64,000 nt of DNA. Source: Varroa destructor. Lineage: Eukaryota > Arthropoda > Arachnida > Mesostigmata > Varroidae. How positions within the stretch are numbered: position 1 is the stretch's first letter; each line of letters opens with the position of its first letter. The stretch lies in the NCBI RefSeq assembly GCF_002443255.2, contig NW_019211458.1:21623643-21687642 (forward strand). Direction: 5' to 3'. The translations under genes and the position numbers were made by a program. The notes beneath the pieces were generated by a model that made no database searches, had not been told where the DNA came from, and saw nothing but the letters and a program-made list of their open reading frames with translations. Shown piece after piece: positions 53,926 to 64,000 of this stretch.

Positions 53926-53959
<34 letters not shown>

Positions 53960-54203
53960 AACTGCTGTTAACGGTTTTGCCGATATTTCCACTGCTGTCG
54001 TTCTTGCTTCTATTGCCGCTTTTGCAGTGTCTACTGTTTATCGTTCTGTCGCCGTCTTTGACGGCTGACATGGCCTGCCCAGGATGAAACAACCAGCAGT
54101 CAAGCTGCTGCCCACGTCGCTGCCGACTTGACGCGCCACTACTGGCTCCGCTGCCGATGCTGCTGATCGGGGCAACAACTTGACTTCGACGGCTGGCGGA
54201 CAA
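53571..54203 (-). other. Minus-strand Ser/Asn-rich open frame spanning a CAG-type repeat; coding status unsure
   Basis: A 210-codon minus-strand frame opens with TTG, not ATG (first ATG at codon 45). It carries a Ser run followed by an Asn-rich stretch from the trinucleotide repeat at 53901-53958, then a basic, Ser/Thr-rich tail ending in a few Cys. No domain is recognised. It lies in the GC-richer, A/C-skewed sense strand upstream of the catulin-like exon, so it could be leader sequence, an upstream ORF or part of an unrecognised protein. Low-complexity composition alone could keep the frame open. Confidence 0.2.
53901..53958. repeat. GTT/GCT trinucleotide repeat with (GCT)9 core
   Basis: Interrupted GTT and GCT units lead into nine pure GCT units at 53931-53958 (AGC/CAG on the minus strand). 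On the minus strand the frame above reads it as Ser. Confidence 0.95.
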
Positions 54204-55246
54204 TGCCGCTCGACAGTGCCAGTCTAGCCAAATTAACTAAACGGCTACTGTCGTTATTATCTGCTTGAAGGCAGGCGACACTGCTGCCAAAGCTGTCACT
54301 GGTACGGCTAGCCGCCAAAGGGTGTACTGCCCTACAGTGTCGTGGCTTCGAATGAGGGCCAACACCTGGCTCTCGCGCGCATTGAAAGATGGTGGAGCCT
54401 GGAGGCCCGAGCAGAGCTGCGGGAGCAGAGGGGCGTTGAGGAGCGCCGAGGGCCAGGCGCTCACAGCGCCACCAGTTAGGAGCAGAAGGACCAACGCGGC
54501 ACCAGCCGCTACCGCCGCTGCTGGTGCTGCTGCTACCGCACACGAACGTTGGGGCAAACGAGCATTGCAGCATGGGACACGACAGCGGAGAGTGCGAGAG
54601 TAAATCCTCGTGCGCGAGGCGAAAAACGGTGCGAAAGGGAAGGGCGAACCACAGCAGCGGCAACGCTAGAGATTCCAGTGCCAGGACCAGCGGTCGTGGT
54701 GATAGTTGTCGTGTGGTGGTAGTAGCGACGGCGGGTGAGCGGCGGGCAGACCACGATCTTCCCTCAGCTTCTGGCTCAAGCAAACAGGCAGAGAAGCAGT
54801 GGGAAGCTGATAGTAGCGGCTGCAGCGGAGAGCAGACCTTCTTTCCGAGGAACAGTCGATGGACATATAAAGCAATGGCTGGCCCTCTCCACTTCAAAGC
54901 GTACACACGACGCACTTGAAGATGATAGAGCAGACACGACGTGTTGGTACACGCAGAAGCCAGCAGACAGGCGATCTGCGAGCCCAACGGACGATGGAGA
55001 GAGAAAACACGGACAAAGGGAAGGAGGCCAAGAGAGCGAAGAAAAAAGCGGAGAAGTTCTTACGGAAGCAGGAAGACCCTTCGACACTGCGAAAAGAGAG
55101 AGCCAGCCACCTACCCACTCGCTATCGAAATGGCCCATAGGGGGCAATGGCAAAGGCAGTCGTCGTGCGGCAGCCTTTAACGAGTTACTCATACCGACGA
55201 CACAAGGACACCAGCTCAACGAAAGGTGGTCTGAGGGTGAAGCGGA
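54100..55246 (+). promoter_or_regulatory. GC-rich CpG-containing island, candidate promoter/leader between divergent genes
   Basis: GC and CpG rise sharply over about 1.1 kb compared with the rest of the window. Frames are open in several registers on both strands: 282 codons minus at 54139-54987, 131 codons plus at 54524-54919, 187 codons plus at 54735-55298. None has a recognised domain. Mutually overlapping long ORFs are what a GC-rich, stop-poor sequence produces, so no coding call is made. The plus strand becomes purine-rich (AG/AAG) towards 55000-55130. It leads directly into the signal-peptide ORF at 55247. With the A/C-rich minus strand to the left, a divergent promoter is a reasonable reading. 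No TATA or initiator is claimed. Confidence 0.4.
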
Positions 55247-55612
55247 ATGTTATCGTCGGCTTCACAGCGGCATTTTCGTGTTGTGGCATTACTTTTAACG
55301 ATGGCGCTGACGATCTCGGCGGTAAGAATAACTACAAAGGGCAACTGCGAGACCTATAATAGCACAATATTGCTACAATGCATTGAGCGGTACTTCGCAC
55401 ATTTAGTAACTGTGTCAAGCTGGCGGCAAACGACTGGTTCTTCAAGTGTCGTGAAGTTGGTACTGATCGCAATGTATATACATAGCAGGCATCGTAAGGA
55501 CGTAATGCACAAGCTTTTGCATACGTTAACTAGAAGGACCGAAATCTACGGTAATAATCTGTTGAATATTACTTTTGACAATTTTGTATCGAATGATAAG
55601 GCAAATTACTGA
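55247..55612 (+). CDS. Candidate small secreted protein, or first exon of a larger secreted/membrane protein
   Basis: ATG at 55247 has a purine at -3 (GGA before ATG) and opens a 121-codon frame ending in TGA at 55610-55612. The first 25 residues look like a signal peptide: a polar start with His and Arg (SASQRHFR), a hydrophobic core (VVALLLTMAL) and small residues (TISA). The rest has two Cys ten residues apart (CETYNSTILLQC), two N-glycosylation sequons (NST, NIT) and a basic C-terminal half. AATAAA at 55806-55811 could serve as polyadenylation signal. Alternatively, a good donor (GCG followed by GTAAGA) right after codon 25, at 55322, would make 55247-55321 a signal-peptide exon in phase 0. 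No family was recognised. A frame this long can arise by chance, so the case rests on the signal-like start, its position at the edge of the GC island and the downstream signal. Confidence 0.38.
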   Translation: MLSSASQRHFRVVALLLTMALTISAVRITTKGNCETYNSTILLQCIERYFAHLVTVSSWRQTTGSSSVVKLVLIAMYIHSRHRKDVMHKLLHTLTRRTEIYGNNLLNITFDNFVSNDKANY

Positions 55613-55682
55613 TTATTGCAAAGTGATATTGTTGTGGATTTGAATATGTTGCTTATTAAGTTGATTTAGTTCGGTAATTGAG

Positions 55683-55683
55683 T

Positions 55684-55764
<81 letters not shown>
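55683..55764. repeat. Compound TA-AG microsatellite
   Basis: About 56 bases of TA units with one C interruption pass directly into thirteen AG units at 55739-55764. Visible directly. Confidence 0.95.
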
Positions 55765-55805
55765 TTATACAGGCGCTCTTTGGTCCTGTCACTCATGTTA
55801 ACGTA

Positions 55806-55811
55806 AATAAA
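55806..55811 (+). terminator. AATAAA, possible polyadenylation signal
   Basis: The canonical hexamer lies about 195 bp after the TGA of the 121-codon ORF. The hexamer is frequent in AT-rich DNA, so it supports the ORF only weakly. Confidence 0.25.
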
Positions 55812-58800
55812 TATCTATTTTTAAACTTGCATGTATATAAAACCTATTGTAGTCGAAATATCGTGAGGAAGAGACGTATGGGTTTGCTATTCACGTCACT
55901 GTTTCTCGACGACCACCTGCGAACATTGCAATAAGGGACCATACCCAATTGTGGGAAAGAGCCTTTGACGGCGAGAGTCCGCGTACGGAGAGGAACCCAA
56001 CCCAATGACGAGACGGTGTAAGACTGCAATACACAGTGCACGACGATGTCTAGACATAGCCCACAACGCAGCGTTATCTATCGCGCACAGAGCTCAGCAG
56101 CACGACCACAGCCACATCGAAACAGAAAATGCATTCTGTAATCTGACTTCGGTAAGAATTCCAAACGGCGCTCATAGACAAGCGAAAACATATTACCAAC
56201 CAACCGTCGACACTAGCCCTCTTTCCCGTTTTCGATTTTCGTCAACAAACCAAGGTCGAAGTCATCCTTCAAGGCGGAAAGTAACCTTATAAAGGGTATG
56301 CTAGAAGCTCTGCGATCTACTTATTGTACGATTCATGCCTTACATGCCGCTGGTAAATAGAAAGGGCTAGGCGCTGCGGCTTACCACCCTCCAGCTTTTG
56401 TGGAGGCGGCAACAATTGACGGAAGAATGAGTCTCCCAGACAACCGGCGCCTGTATCGTGGCAGACACCGCCGCGAGCAGGAGGCATTATGGGTATATTA
56501 TGTTCATCGGCGATGCTAATGTATAGCAACGGCTGCACAGACACGAGAGGTAGAACACTGAGGAGGTCGATCGACAGAAGAGCTGGACGGAGTGCTCAAA
56601 ATATGCGCAAACGAATCAAGAGATAGTTGCTGAAGCGATAGCAGATCGGAAATCATTATCATTGCCGTCATCGTCGGCAGACTAATGCTAGGGAACAAAA
56701 CCAGCAGCCGCCATAGCAGTAGCCGTAACGTCGGCACGTAAATAGGGTGTACTGGACTTCGCATATTCCAGGAAAGGGAACTTAATGGTCAGTGGAGGTG
56801 CTCGATAGGGACCTGCAGGACTAACAAACTTTCTTGTTGTTTTTTTGTCAATATGGTCAGTAATCAGTCGAATCCTGAAGATGAATCGCCACTTTGCTGA
56901 TTACCCGCAGACCGAATAACGAACACGCGGTGACCGCTGCAGCTCCTCGCCTCGTTTACGTCGATTTCTTGTTCGGTTGAACAGTTCGAGCAATAACAAC
57001 GGTAGGAGTAGTAATAGAGTAACTACGTAAGAGATCGAAGCCACCGCAGAGCAGTCAACTGGACAGTTGGCATTGTCTACTTTCGGAACGTACAAATCAA
57101 AGCGCATTAATTGGGTGTATCTTTTCTATCCGGATGGCTTACATAGAGTTGTCCATTGAAATTTAGCTTTGCCTAGCGAATCGAGGTCGGGTTAGTCTAA
57201 TTTATAACTCACTAAACTATTTTCATAGAAAAACATGCCGAACTTTTCTGTTGGCTAATCACAAAAGCCTTTTTTGTAATATTTACAATGTGGTAGTCAC
57301 CGAAGTTGGTGAGTAAGCATCTCCACCTTATCAAACATACACAGATTACGTTAGCTTGTAGAGGTTGAGATCATAGCTCGGAGTTCTCTTACGTGGCACG
57401 ATGAGTGAATATATAACACTAATTTAGAATATTCTGCCCTCCAGTGCGCGTATTCTTCCACCAAAGATCAGCCTGCTGACTACCTGTACATATATGTACA
57501 TGTATAATATATATCTGCATATGTCTAATGCTACTTGCTATAGTGACCGACTGAGAAGCTTCAATGCCCAAAGCACAGCGGGCACATTTGGCGCCTTTTG
57601 GCCTATCGGAGCAAGCACTGCTGCTCAATATACGAGCGAGTAGCAAGTAGCGAGATTCAACCCCGGCCAAACCTCAACAACGGACTGAGGCTCTACCGTG
57701 AGGTAGACGTGACTCGGATAGTGAGGGCCTTTTGTCCTCTCTGGCTGTGTCCAGCTGTTGAATATGAAACGACGCGCAGGTAACTGCCTCTTGCGATGAA
57801 CGCACTCCCCATGATAGCTAGCCGCATCTGGCGAAACCATCTGACTGTAGGGTTATAGAATAGGGGGCTTTTACTGCACCTCGTACAGCCTATGTACGTT
57901 CGTACTTTTTCTGCAACGCTTTTTCCTAGCCCTAATCAGACAATTTTACAATGATACGTAGAAATGGGACATTTGAAGAACTGGTGCTGCCACCAAAGAC
58001 CTGTCACTACTGCTAAAGATAATACGGGGGCCAGCACCAAAATGTTAACCGACAGCCTCAGTGATTACGTATGGATTGCATCAGTGTGAGTATCGAACAA
58101 ATAGAGAGATCTATGGAGACGCCCAAGAAGGAAGCGTTGAGAGTCACCAAGAACCATTTATAACGCCAACAGCATGTCGGTGACTGACGATATGTATCAT
58201 CTAACGAGTCTGCTAGTCAGGCAGTATAATGGTCAAATCATTGTCATCATCACCACAAGTCGCTGGGTATGGCATCTTTCTAAATGCGGTCTTCGTCGGT
58301 GCTGGTTCGCCATAGTTGTCGCGGGTATTGAATGAACTTCTTTATTCGTAAACATAAATAGCATCTCTGAACTAGGATCCTGAACTTTCTAATGTTGAAC
58401 CATGAGATCAAATAGGTCCAGAATAAGGGCTAGGCCCCTCAGCTAGCGTTGCCTAGGTGAGGTTTACGAGGACCGTGTCGTGCCGATACGCGTGCAATGA
58501 GCCGTGATCCTGCCCGACGATCCCTGTACTGAGTCGTTGATACAGGCGGCCGACTACAATTCACATCAGCCGACCCACTTGACGAAATTATGCTGAGCAC
58601 ATAACAGGTATATGCCAACGCACCTACGCATTCATACAGGGTGTTCGGGTTGAATTGTGATAACATCAATGTAGCTTGCCGGTGCAAGTGAAAGTAGGTA
58701 TTTGGATAAGATGTTTTGTACGTGTCGACCGAGACATCTCTAATGGGCGTATTTATTCTATATAATAGCTGTCTGCTCCGATCACGGCATTAATAACCCT

Positions 58801-60445
58801 CCCAAACTGTTGGCAAGCTCGTCCCAGGATTGTTTTGTCGGTATTTTTCAACGCCTTCTTAATAGCGATAGTAAACGAGATGACGAAATCGCTTCCAAAT
58901 ATATTAAACCCCCAGGCCAACCACGCCACGTGCATAGTACTTTAACGCATTTTAACTTGAGTTGCAAAATAGCTAGCTTCTTGTTCCATAACACGCTCAT
59001 ATGCTCGTCCCTGCACTAATTCTCTCGTGCGCCCCTTGCTGAAAGGCGCATAACTTACTGTTCCGCACAGTAGACATCCACGGTGTGAACACAGGTTTAG
59101 AATATAGAAATCAATTTCTTTGGCAACAGGCATGTCTTTCTAGAAGGGATAGAGAGGGACAATGTCAAATTTGCCGGATGCAGCACTCAACTCGTGGACA
59201 TTGGCTCAAGATTCGGTAATACCCTCGAATGAGACATTCTCTAAATCGCTGGCCAGCTGATGGTCCTCTCTGTGATCAGTTTTCGCGTGCACAATGAGTA
59301 TGTTTCCAACATTGAGAAAAACAAAAAAAAACTCATCGACAAGTGACACAAATGAAGTCACTCAGTTTTGTAGGGCCAAAGCGGCTTCTGCCTGACCTTC
59401 ATGGCATGTCCTTTTGTTTATCGCGTGAGCGTTCGTATTTCTTCCTCTTCCGCAGATAGACACTTAGTCGCAATTCGTTAAGCCGTCGATGTCCGGTGAC
59501 CAAGGTGGTTGATTATTTCGCTATAGGTTTATCCAGCTCGAAGACCCTGGATAATAGTTTATATTTGTTCATATTTCAAAAATGAGTCTCCCATTTCTTT
59601 CTTGCTGGGTTTATGGCTTTATTTTAGAAGTACCTGGCTTTTTCAGAGTAACTATAACAGCGAATGAACGCATGACCCCCATATACAGTTCGCTAAATGC
59701 ATTTAGACACCCTATGTATTGTGTATGTAGATTGACATTCCGCATATGGTGTCGTTCGCATGTAAGGTGTGTTGGTAGACGGTAGCTGAGTTGACTCAGT
59801 TCACGACAGCTGCTAAAGCCGGAACGGATAACACTGCAAGTACTTTATTTCTGCGCTAAACCGAAAAAAAGTTCGTACTCATGCACGTGCGTGCAGTTCA
59901 TCTCGAAAGCGGCGATGCGTAGATTGCCTAATTTTTCGAGCTCTGCACTAGGATTTCACTTCACTTTGAAAACAATCGCTACGTTTTTATTCTTTGTCGT
60001 AGACAACGATTGAAAATTTTTAAAGGGTGATTTTTTACGGTCTAGTATTTACAAAACGCTTCGTAAGTGAAAGTCAGTTTTACCCCGGAACAGTCGAATG
60101 TGCTTATTTATACGAGGAAAAGGGACATCTGCTAGAAGACGTCTCGAACCACAACAAGGGTAAGTGCAACGGAATAACGGGATGGTGGTACAGGGTAATA
60201 CAACAACCACGATGCGTTAGGGTTTAAAACTTAGATTCAGGCCAAATAGGTCCGAACTTACTTTAGATCAGGTAGGGAGCACTCGTTTATAGAGGTTGGA
60301 TAGCATCCTGTGTGTTTGTCATGGCCCCTTGTGTGCGAGAAATGATTAAGTAAGTCCGCATCTTCGGGTAACTTCAGGTAAATGCAGGCGGATGCTGCGC
60401 ATAGAGGCAATAAAGCAGTAACAGCCACTTTGCTTCTGTGTTTGG

Positions 60446-60464
60446 TAATAATAATAATAATAAT
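60446..60464. repeat. TAA trinucleotide repeat
   Basis: Six TAA units in tandem, visible directly. Confidence 0.9.
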
Positions 60465-60628
60465 GAATATTTCAACTAGTCCACAGGTATCGTTTTTGAT
60501 TATTATGTTTGTTATACTCCTGTGCAATGAAATGCCGCCAGCTGTCGTCAAATTGTAAGAAAAAGAAGTGTAAAACAAAGTCGGCCATTTTTAAGTGGTC
60601 AATTTATTGAATTACTGTAGTGCTTCTT

Positions 60629-60650
60629 AAGTTTAACTCAAGTTAAACTT
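60629..60650. repeat. Short hairpin, 10-bp arms
   Basis: AAGTTTAACT and AGTTAAACTT are perfect reverse complements around CA. No T tract or coding end is associated. Confidence 0.7.
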
Positions 60651-62327
60651 TTGAGTATAAGTAATAACAGCTTTTGGCCCCAATGATCGTTCGTAGAACA
60701 CTGGGGGCTCGAAATGCCCCTAGGATTAGTAGTGACGCATTCAAGTAACTGGCGCGACAACGTCTTTTTCTCGTGCTTGGCTCTCGTCACCGTTGAATGT
60801 CTTATTCTGTATATTATATTGAAGTAAAAAGCTCGACACACATATATATACTGTACCTACTTGTAAATACGAAATGAAGCTCGTATTATTATACTTTTAT
60901 TTTATTTAACGAGTCAAATTTTATTGGATGAGTGCCCATATTTACGAACAAATTTAATTTACATTATTGATTTGCTTTTTCATTCACTATGGAGACAACC
61001 GAACCTAGGTTAACAACTATTTACTTATTACTATTTCAAAAGTTTTATATTAAAAAAATATTATAAAATTTCAAAAAAAAAACACAGGGCAGCATAACTC
61101 TTAGAGTGTGTTATGCTACACACAGGATTCATTTTAGTTCATCACAAATATAGCTTCAATTATGATATGATAAACACTGTTTTTTTTGCTATTCACTACA
61201 TAAACAAGCGCGAGCTCTTTTCCGCTCCATCCATATCCATTACGGTTGCGTGTATCCTCGTATGAGTCGATGAAAGTCGTACATAAGTCGATTTGGAATA
61301 CATGTATTCGTATGTATACAAGAGTAATAGCTGTAGAACCCTAATGATGGAAGATAAAGTTTACGCATGTTTGTCCAACAGAGGCTTCCTTTTCCCTATT
61401 GATAATTTAGAATAGTTAACTTATATTTAGTTAGTGTTCAAGCCCTAAATTAGATGACGCATCATTCCAAGGGGAACGTCATATCCATCTGCCAGTTAAT
61501 TTTCCTCAGTATCGCTCCATATTCATCTCACGACCAGCTGAGTCAATTATTTGCAGCGATACGTAACTGTCCTTTTAGAAGGGTTCGTTTGGAACAGGCC
61601 AAAATATGTGGACACCTTCCGCTGTTAACGCTGGGTCGGGGATCAACAATTGTTAATATAATTTTGGGCAATAATTCGTTATTTGAGTTCTTTCAACGTC
61701 AGTAATAGACTAGTTTCCATCCCTTAGCAAACACTGCTCATCCACATGAATGGCAACACGATTTGCTAAACCGCTACGATGCAGGATCGAAAGGTGGAGT
61801 CCATTGTAGAGCTTATTTTCACCAATATCGGTGTTATCGTAACGGCGAACGAAGCACTGGCAGGATGGACTAAGCGCCTCCTGTTGCCTGCAAAGACCAA
61901 ATCAGACTACATCCTGCATGAAGATTAGCCTCTTTGTTTGCATCTGGTAAAAACACGAGACGTTGTATATACGGCAGAAATATGCATTATGAATGGCTTT
62001 TTCTGTCGACGTTAGCGATTACTCAGTCTAATCGTCCCTGATTTTACGTTCTTAGACAAAAATGTCGCATTTAACTGTACATACATACATATATAGACTT
62101 CTTTTTTTCTTTTCTTAATGAGATACATAGCGCACACCGTATGTTAATAAAGAAAGTTCCAATGTTTAGGTAACCCTCGTATTCTATTATAACGACGTAA
62201 AGCTTTGTCGGAGTGCTCGTTTATGATGAAATACTCATAAGTCTATTGCTGTAAATTTGCCCTTTAAGACAATAATCAAATCTGACGACTGATTATTGGG
62301 TTGAAAAGGCATATATTCTTTACTATT

Positions 62328-62432
62328 TTGTTTGTTCCTTACAGTCTGGATACTAAGATGGCGTATCATCAGATCGAAATTCAAAATAGATCTAGCGACA
62401 ATGCGTGATCTTCTACCATCTACCTTGACTAT
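62328..62432 (+). pseudogene. Probable reverse-transcriptase fragment (retroelement fossil)
   Basis: One plus-strand frame reads SLDTKMAYHQIEIQ at about 62343-62384. This is the hallmark of the LTR-type (Gypsy-like) RT block in which F-S-x-L-D ... G/A-Y-x-Q-I carries the first catalytic Asp. In the same frame, YLDYV at 62421-62435 resembles the YLDD catalytic box, with the second Asp changed to Tyr. Only about 25 codons separate the blocks, against roughly 55 in intact elements, and a TGA lies between, so an internal deletion and loss of function are inferred. No protease, RNase H, integrase or LTR was recognised nearby. Confidence 0.42.
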
Positions 62433-64000
62433 GTCTTCACTGTAGGGTGCTTGTGTCAAATAAATGTTCAAATGGGCTTCGTTCGGTGACACTGCGGAGA
62501 GTAACGGCACATAGATACATAAAAATAGCCACTTAATGAATAATATCTATGTTGTATGGGTTTATAGACGTTAACAGGGCATACTTCATCTTCATAGAAG
62601 TTTACTCGTGATTTTCTCTAACTATACTGAATATTGAAACAACGATTCGGTAAGCGGAACTATAAAATAATTGTTGAATGTCCCTTTACCAGCAAATGTC
62701 AATTTCTCACTAATCCCATGCTTGTTAAACAAAGCACAGTTAAAAGAGGGTGAAAATTAATCAGAATTATACTTAAAACAGATAGGTCGACCAGCGTGTC
62801 TTTGGTGGGAGTGGTCATTTGTCAGTGGGAGTGCTCGAATAACACTTCGCTTTCAACGTGTCAGCCTATCTTTTCAATGTTAGGTCGCGACTATTGCTTC
62901 ACAAGTAGCTGATGACCTAGACGACTGCGCTAAGGTTTACAAGCAGCTCATTTTATTAAGCACACCATGATTATAAAGCCCAGAGACAAGGGCAGGAACA
63001 CCCGCAAAACTGTTACCCAATACTGGTTACATATGTTTTATTATTTAGGCAGCATCGCATATCATAGCACATATGCAATGCGCGGAAGCATGGCATGGGG
63101 GTTTCCATTCCCTAAGCTTTTGTATTGTAAAATATTGACCTGGTACTTAATAGAGAAGAAACGCCACTTCAACAGGTACAATGATTGCGATTCTAAGACG
63201 TATCAGCTGAAAATTTAACATTGCCTGGTAAAGAGCCATCGTACAGACGCCTCGTTCAGAAAAAGGTCCCCTAATGATCACCTTCAAACGCTGGGTGTGT
63301 ACCTTTGGTAACTAACGGTCGAATGCTGTCATATGGATCTACTATGTGTCGATCTAGGCCGCTAATTAGGCCAACTGCTTGTTGTTGCATTGACACCTGA
63401 AAACAGAGATCAAACTTCCAGTGCGTTCTGCTACTATGTACACGTTTTTAAGGCCATAAATGCCATTTAGTTAGTGTCCTAAGGTAAGCTTTCCTTTCAA
63501 AGATAGATATATGTTCTCCATTCATATTGCAAATAGAAATGAATCAGAAAATAGATATACGTCAACACTCTGTGCTGGTAGTGGTAGCTTGTAAATTTAC
63601 TCTAAAGAAATGAACATACTAAACTACTGAGTTTATACCTACTATTAATAAGTAATGAGTACCAAATTTTTATTATTGCTAGTAGATCTTCTGATAATTT
63701 ACCAATGTCTTTTGCTTACTATACTTAGATTACGGGAGGTGGAGAATTAAGGTTTGAACCGACCCGTAATTGCACCTCATTATATACTGGGACCGACTCC
63801 CCGGACCAATCCTTATCGGCAGTGCCGAACGTTGAATCTAAGAACTGTGCTATTCACTGAATGAACTCTCTTCTGAAAAACAATCCGTCTCTAGATGATA
63901 AAAACAAGTTTTCTGCAGTTTAAAATCACAGGTGTTTATCGAGATTACACATCGATTACTTTTTACAAGCAACTAATTGAGATTTTTATGCGCTATTATC

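Larger units (their letters stand above)
55613..55830 (+). other. Candidate 3' UTR with compound microsatellite and poly(A) signal
   Basis: AT-rich sequence after the 121-codon ORF contains the TA/AG tract and AATAAA at 55806-55811. If the ORF is instead a first exon, this is intron. Confidence 0.3.
55831..64000. other. Right-hand AT-rich region with no recognised gene apart from an RT fossil
   Basis: If the 55247 ORF is a first exon, this may be its first intron; otherwise it is intergenic. No downstream exon matching a phase-0 donor was recognised. ORFs up to 95 codons lack domains. An AAT repeat (60446-60464), a small inverted repeat (60629-60650) and the RT fossil are listed separately. 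A 49-codon ATG ORF lies at 61779-61928. Confidence 0.45.

Noticed and set aside
1..64000. CRISPR array, bacterial operon, phage or plasmid features
   Set aside because: No regularly spaced direct repeats, no clustered same-strand long ORFs and no Shine-Dalgarno pattern. The window is clearly animal-type DNA.

Overview
This window looks like gene-poor nuclear DNA from an invertebrate animal. Coding signal is sparse, introns are very long, microsatellites are frequent (mostly TA) and decayed transposons are present. There are no operons, no rRNA and no recognisable tRNA. The vinculin/alpha-catenin-type exon and AT-leaning composition fit an arthropod. An arachnid such as a mite would fit, but nothing here fixes the species.

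The main gene runs on the minus strand and resembles alpha-catulin. A coding exon at 8030-8370 encodes an N-terminal piece of a vinculin/alpha-catenin-superfamily protein, with a core close to alpha-catulin (R-V-G-Q-A ... F-x3-G-E-x-I-A). It has a clean acceptor and donor. About 40 kb upstream in transcript direction, a candidate first coding exon (48846-48884) ends in a strong GTGAGT donor. Its phase (0) matches the acceptor of the 8030-8370 exon. If the pairing is right, 8371-48845 is one giant intron, or several introns with tiny exons not recognised here. The rest of the gene lies beyond the left edge.

The presumed intron holds a degraded Tc1/mariner-type transposase (about 12743-13403), a nested inverted repeat (15261-15464), microsatellites and many short chance ORFs. 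To its right, 49.1-54.1 kb is unusually T/G-rich on the plus strand (A/C-rich on the minus strand), with trinucleotide runs. It gives way to a GC-rich, CpG-containing island at about 54.1-55.3 kb. The island ends at a plus-strand 121-codon ORF (55247-55612) with a signal-peptide-like start and an AATAAA downstream. This layout suggests a divergent promoter between the leftward catulin-like gene and a possible rightward gene.

The last 8 kb is AT-rich with no recognised gene, apart from a probable reverse-transcriptase fossil at about 62328-62432. I found no convincing new multi-gene system. The best leads are the giant intron, the candidate small secreted protein, the divergent compositional boundary and the nested inverted repeat.
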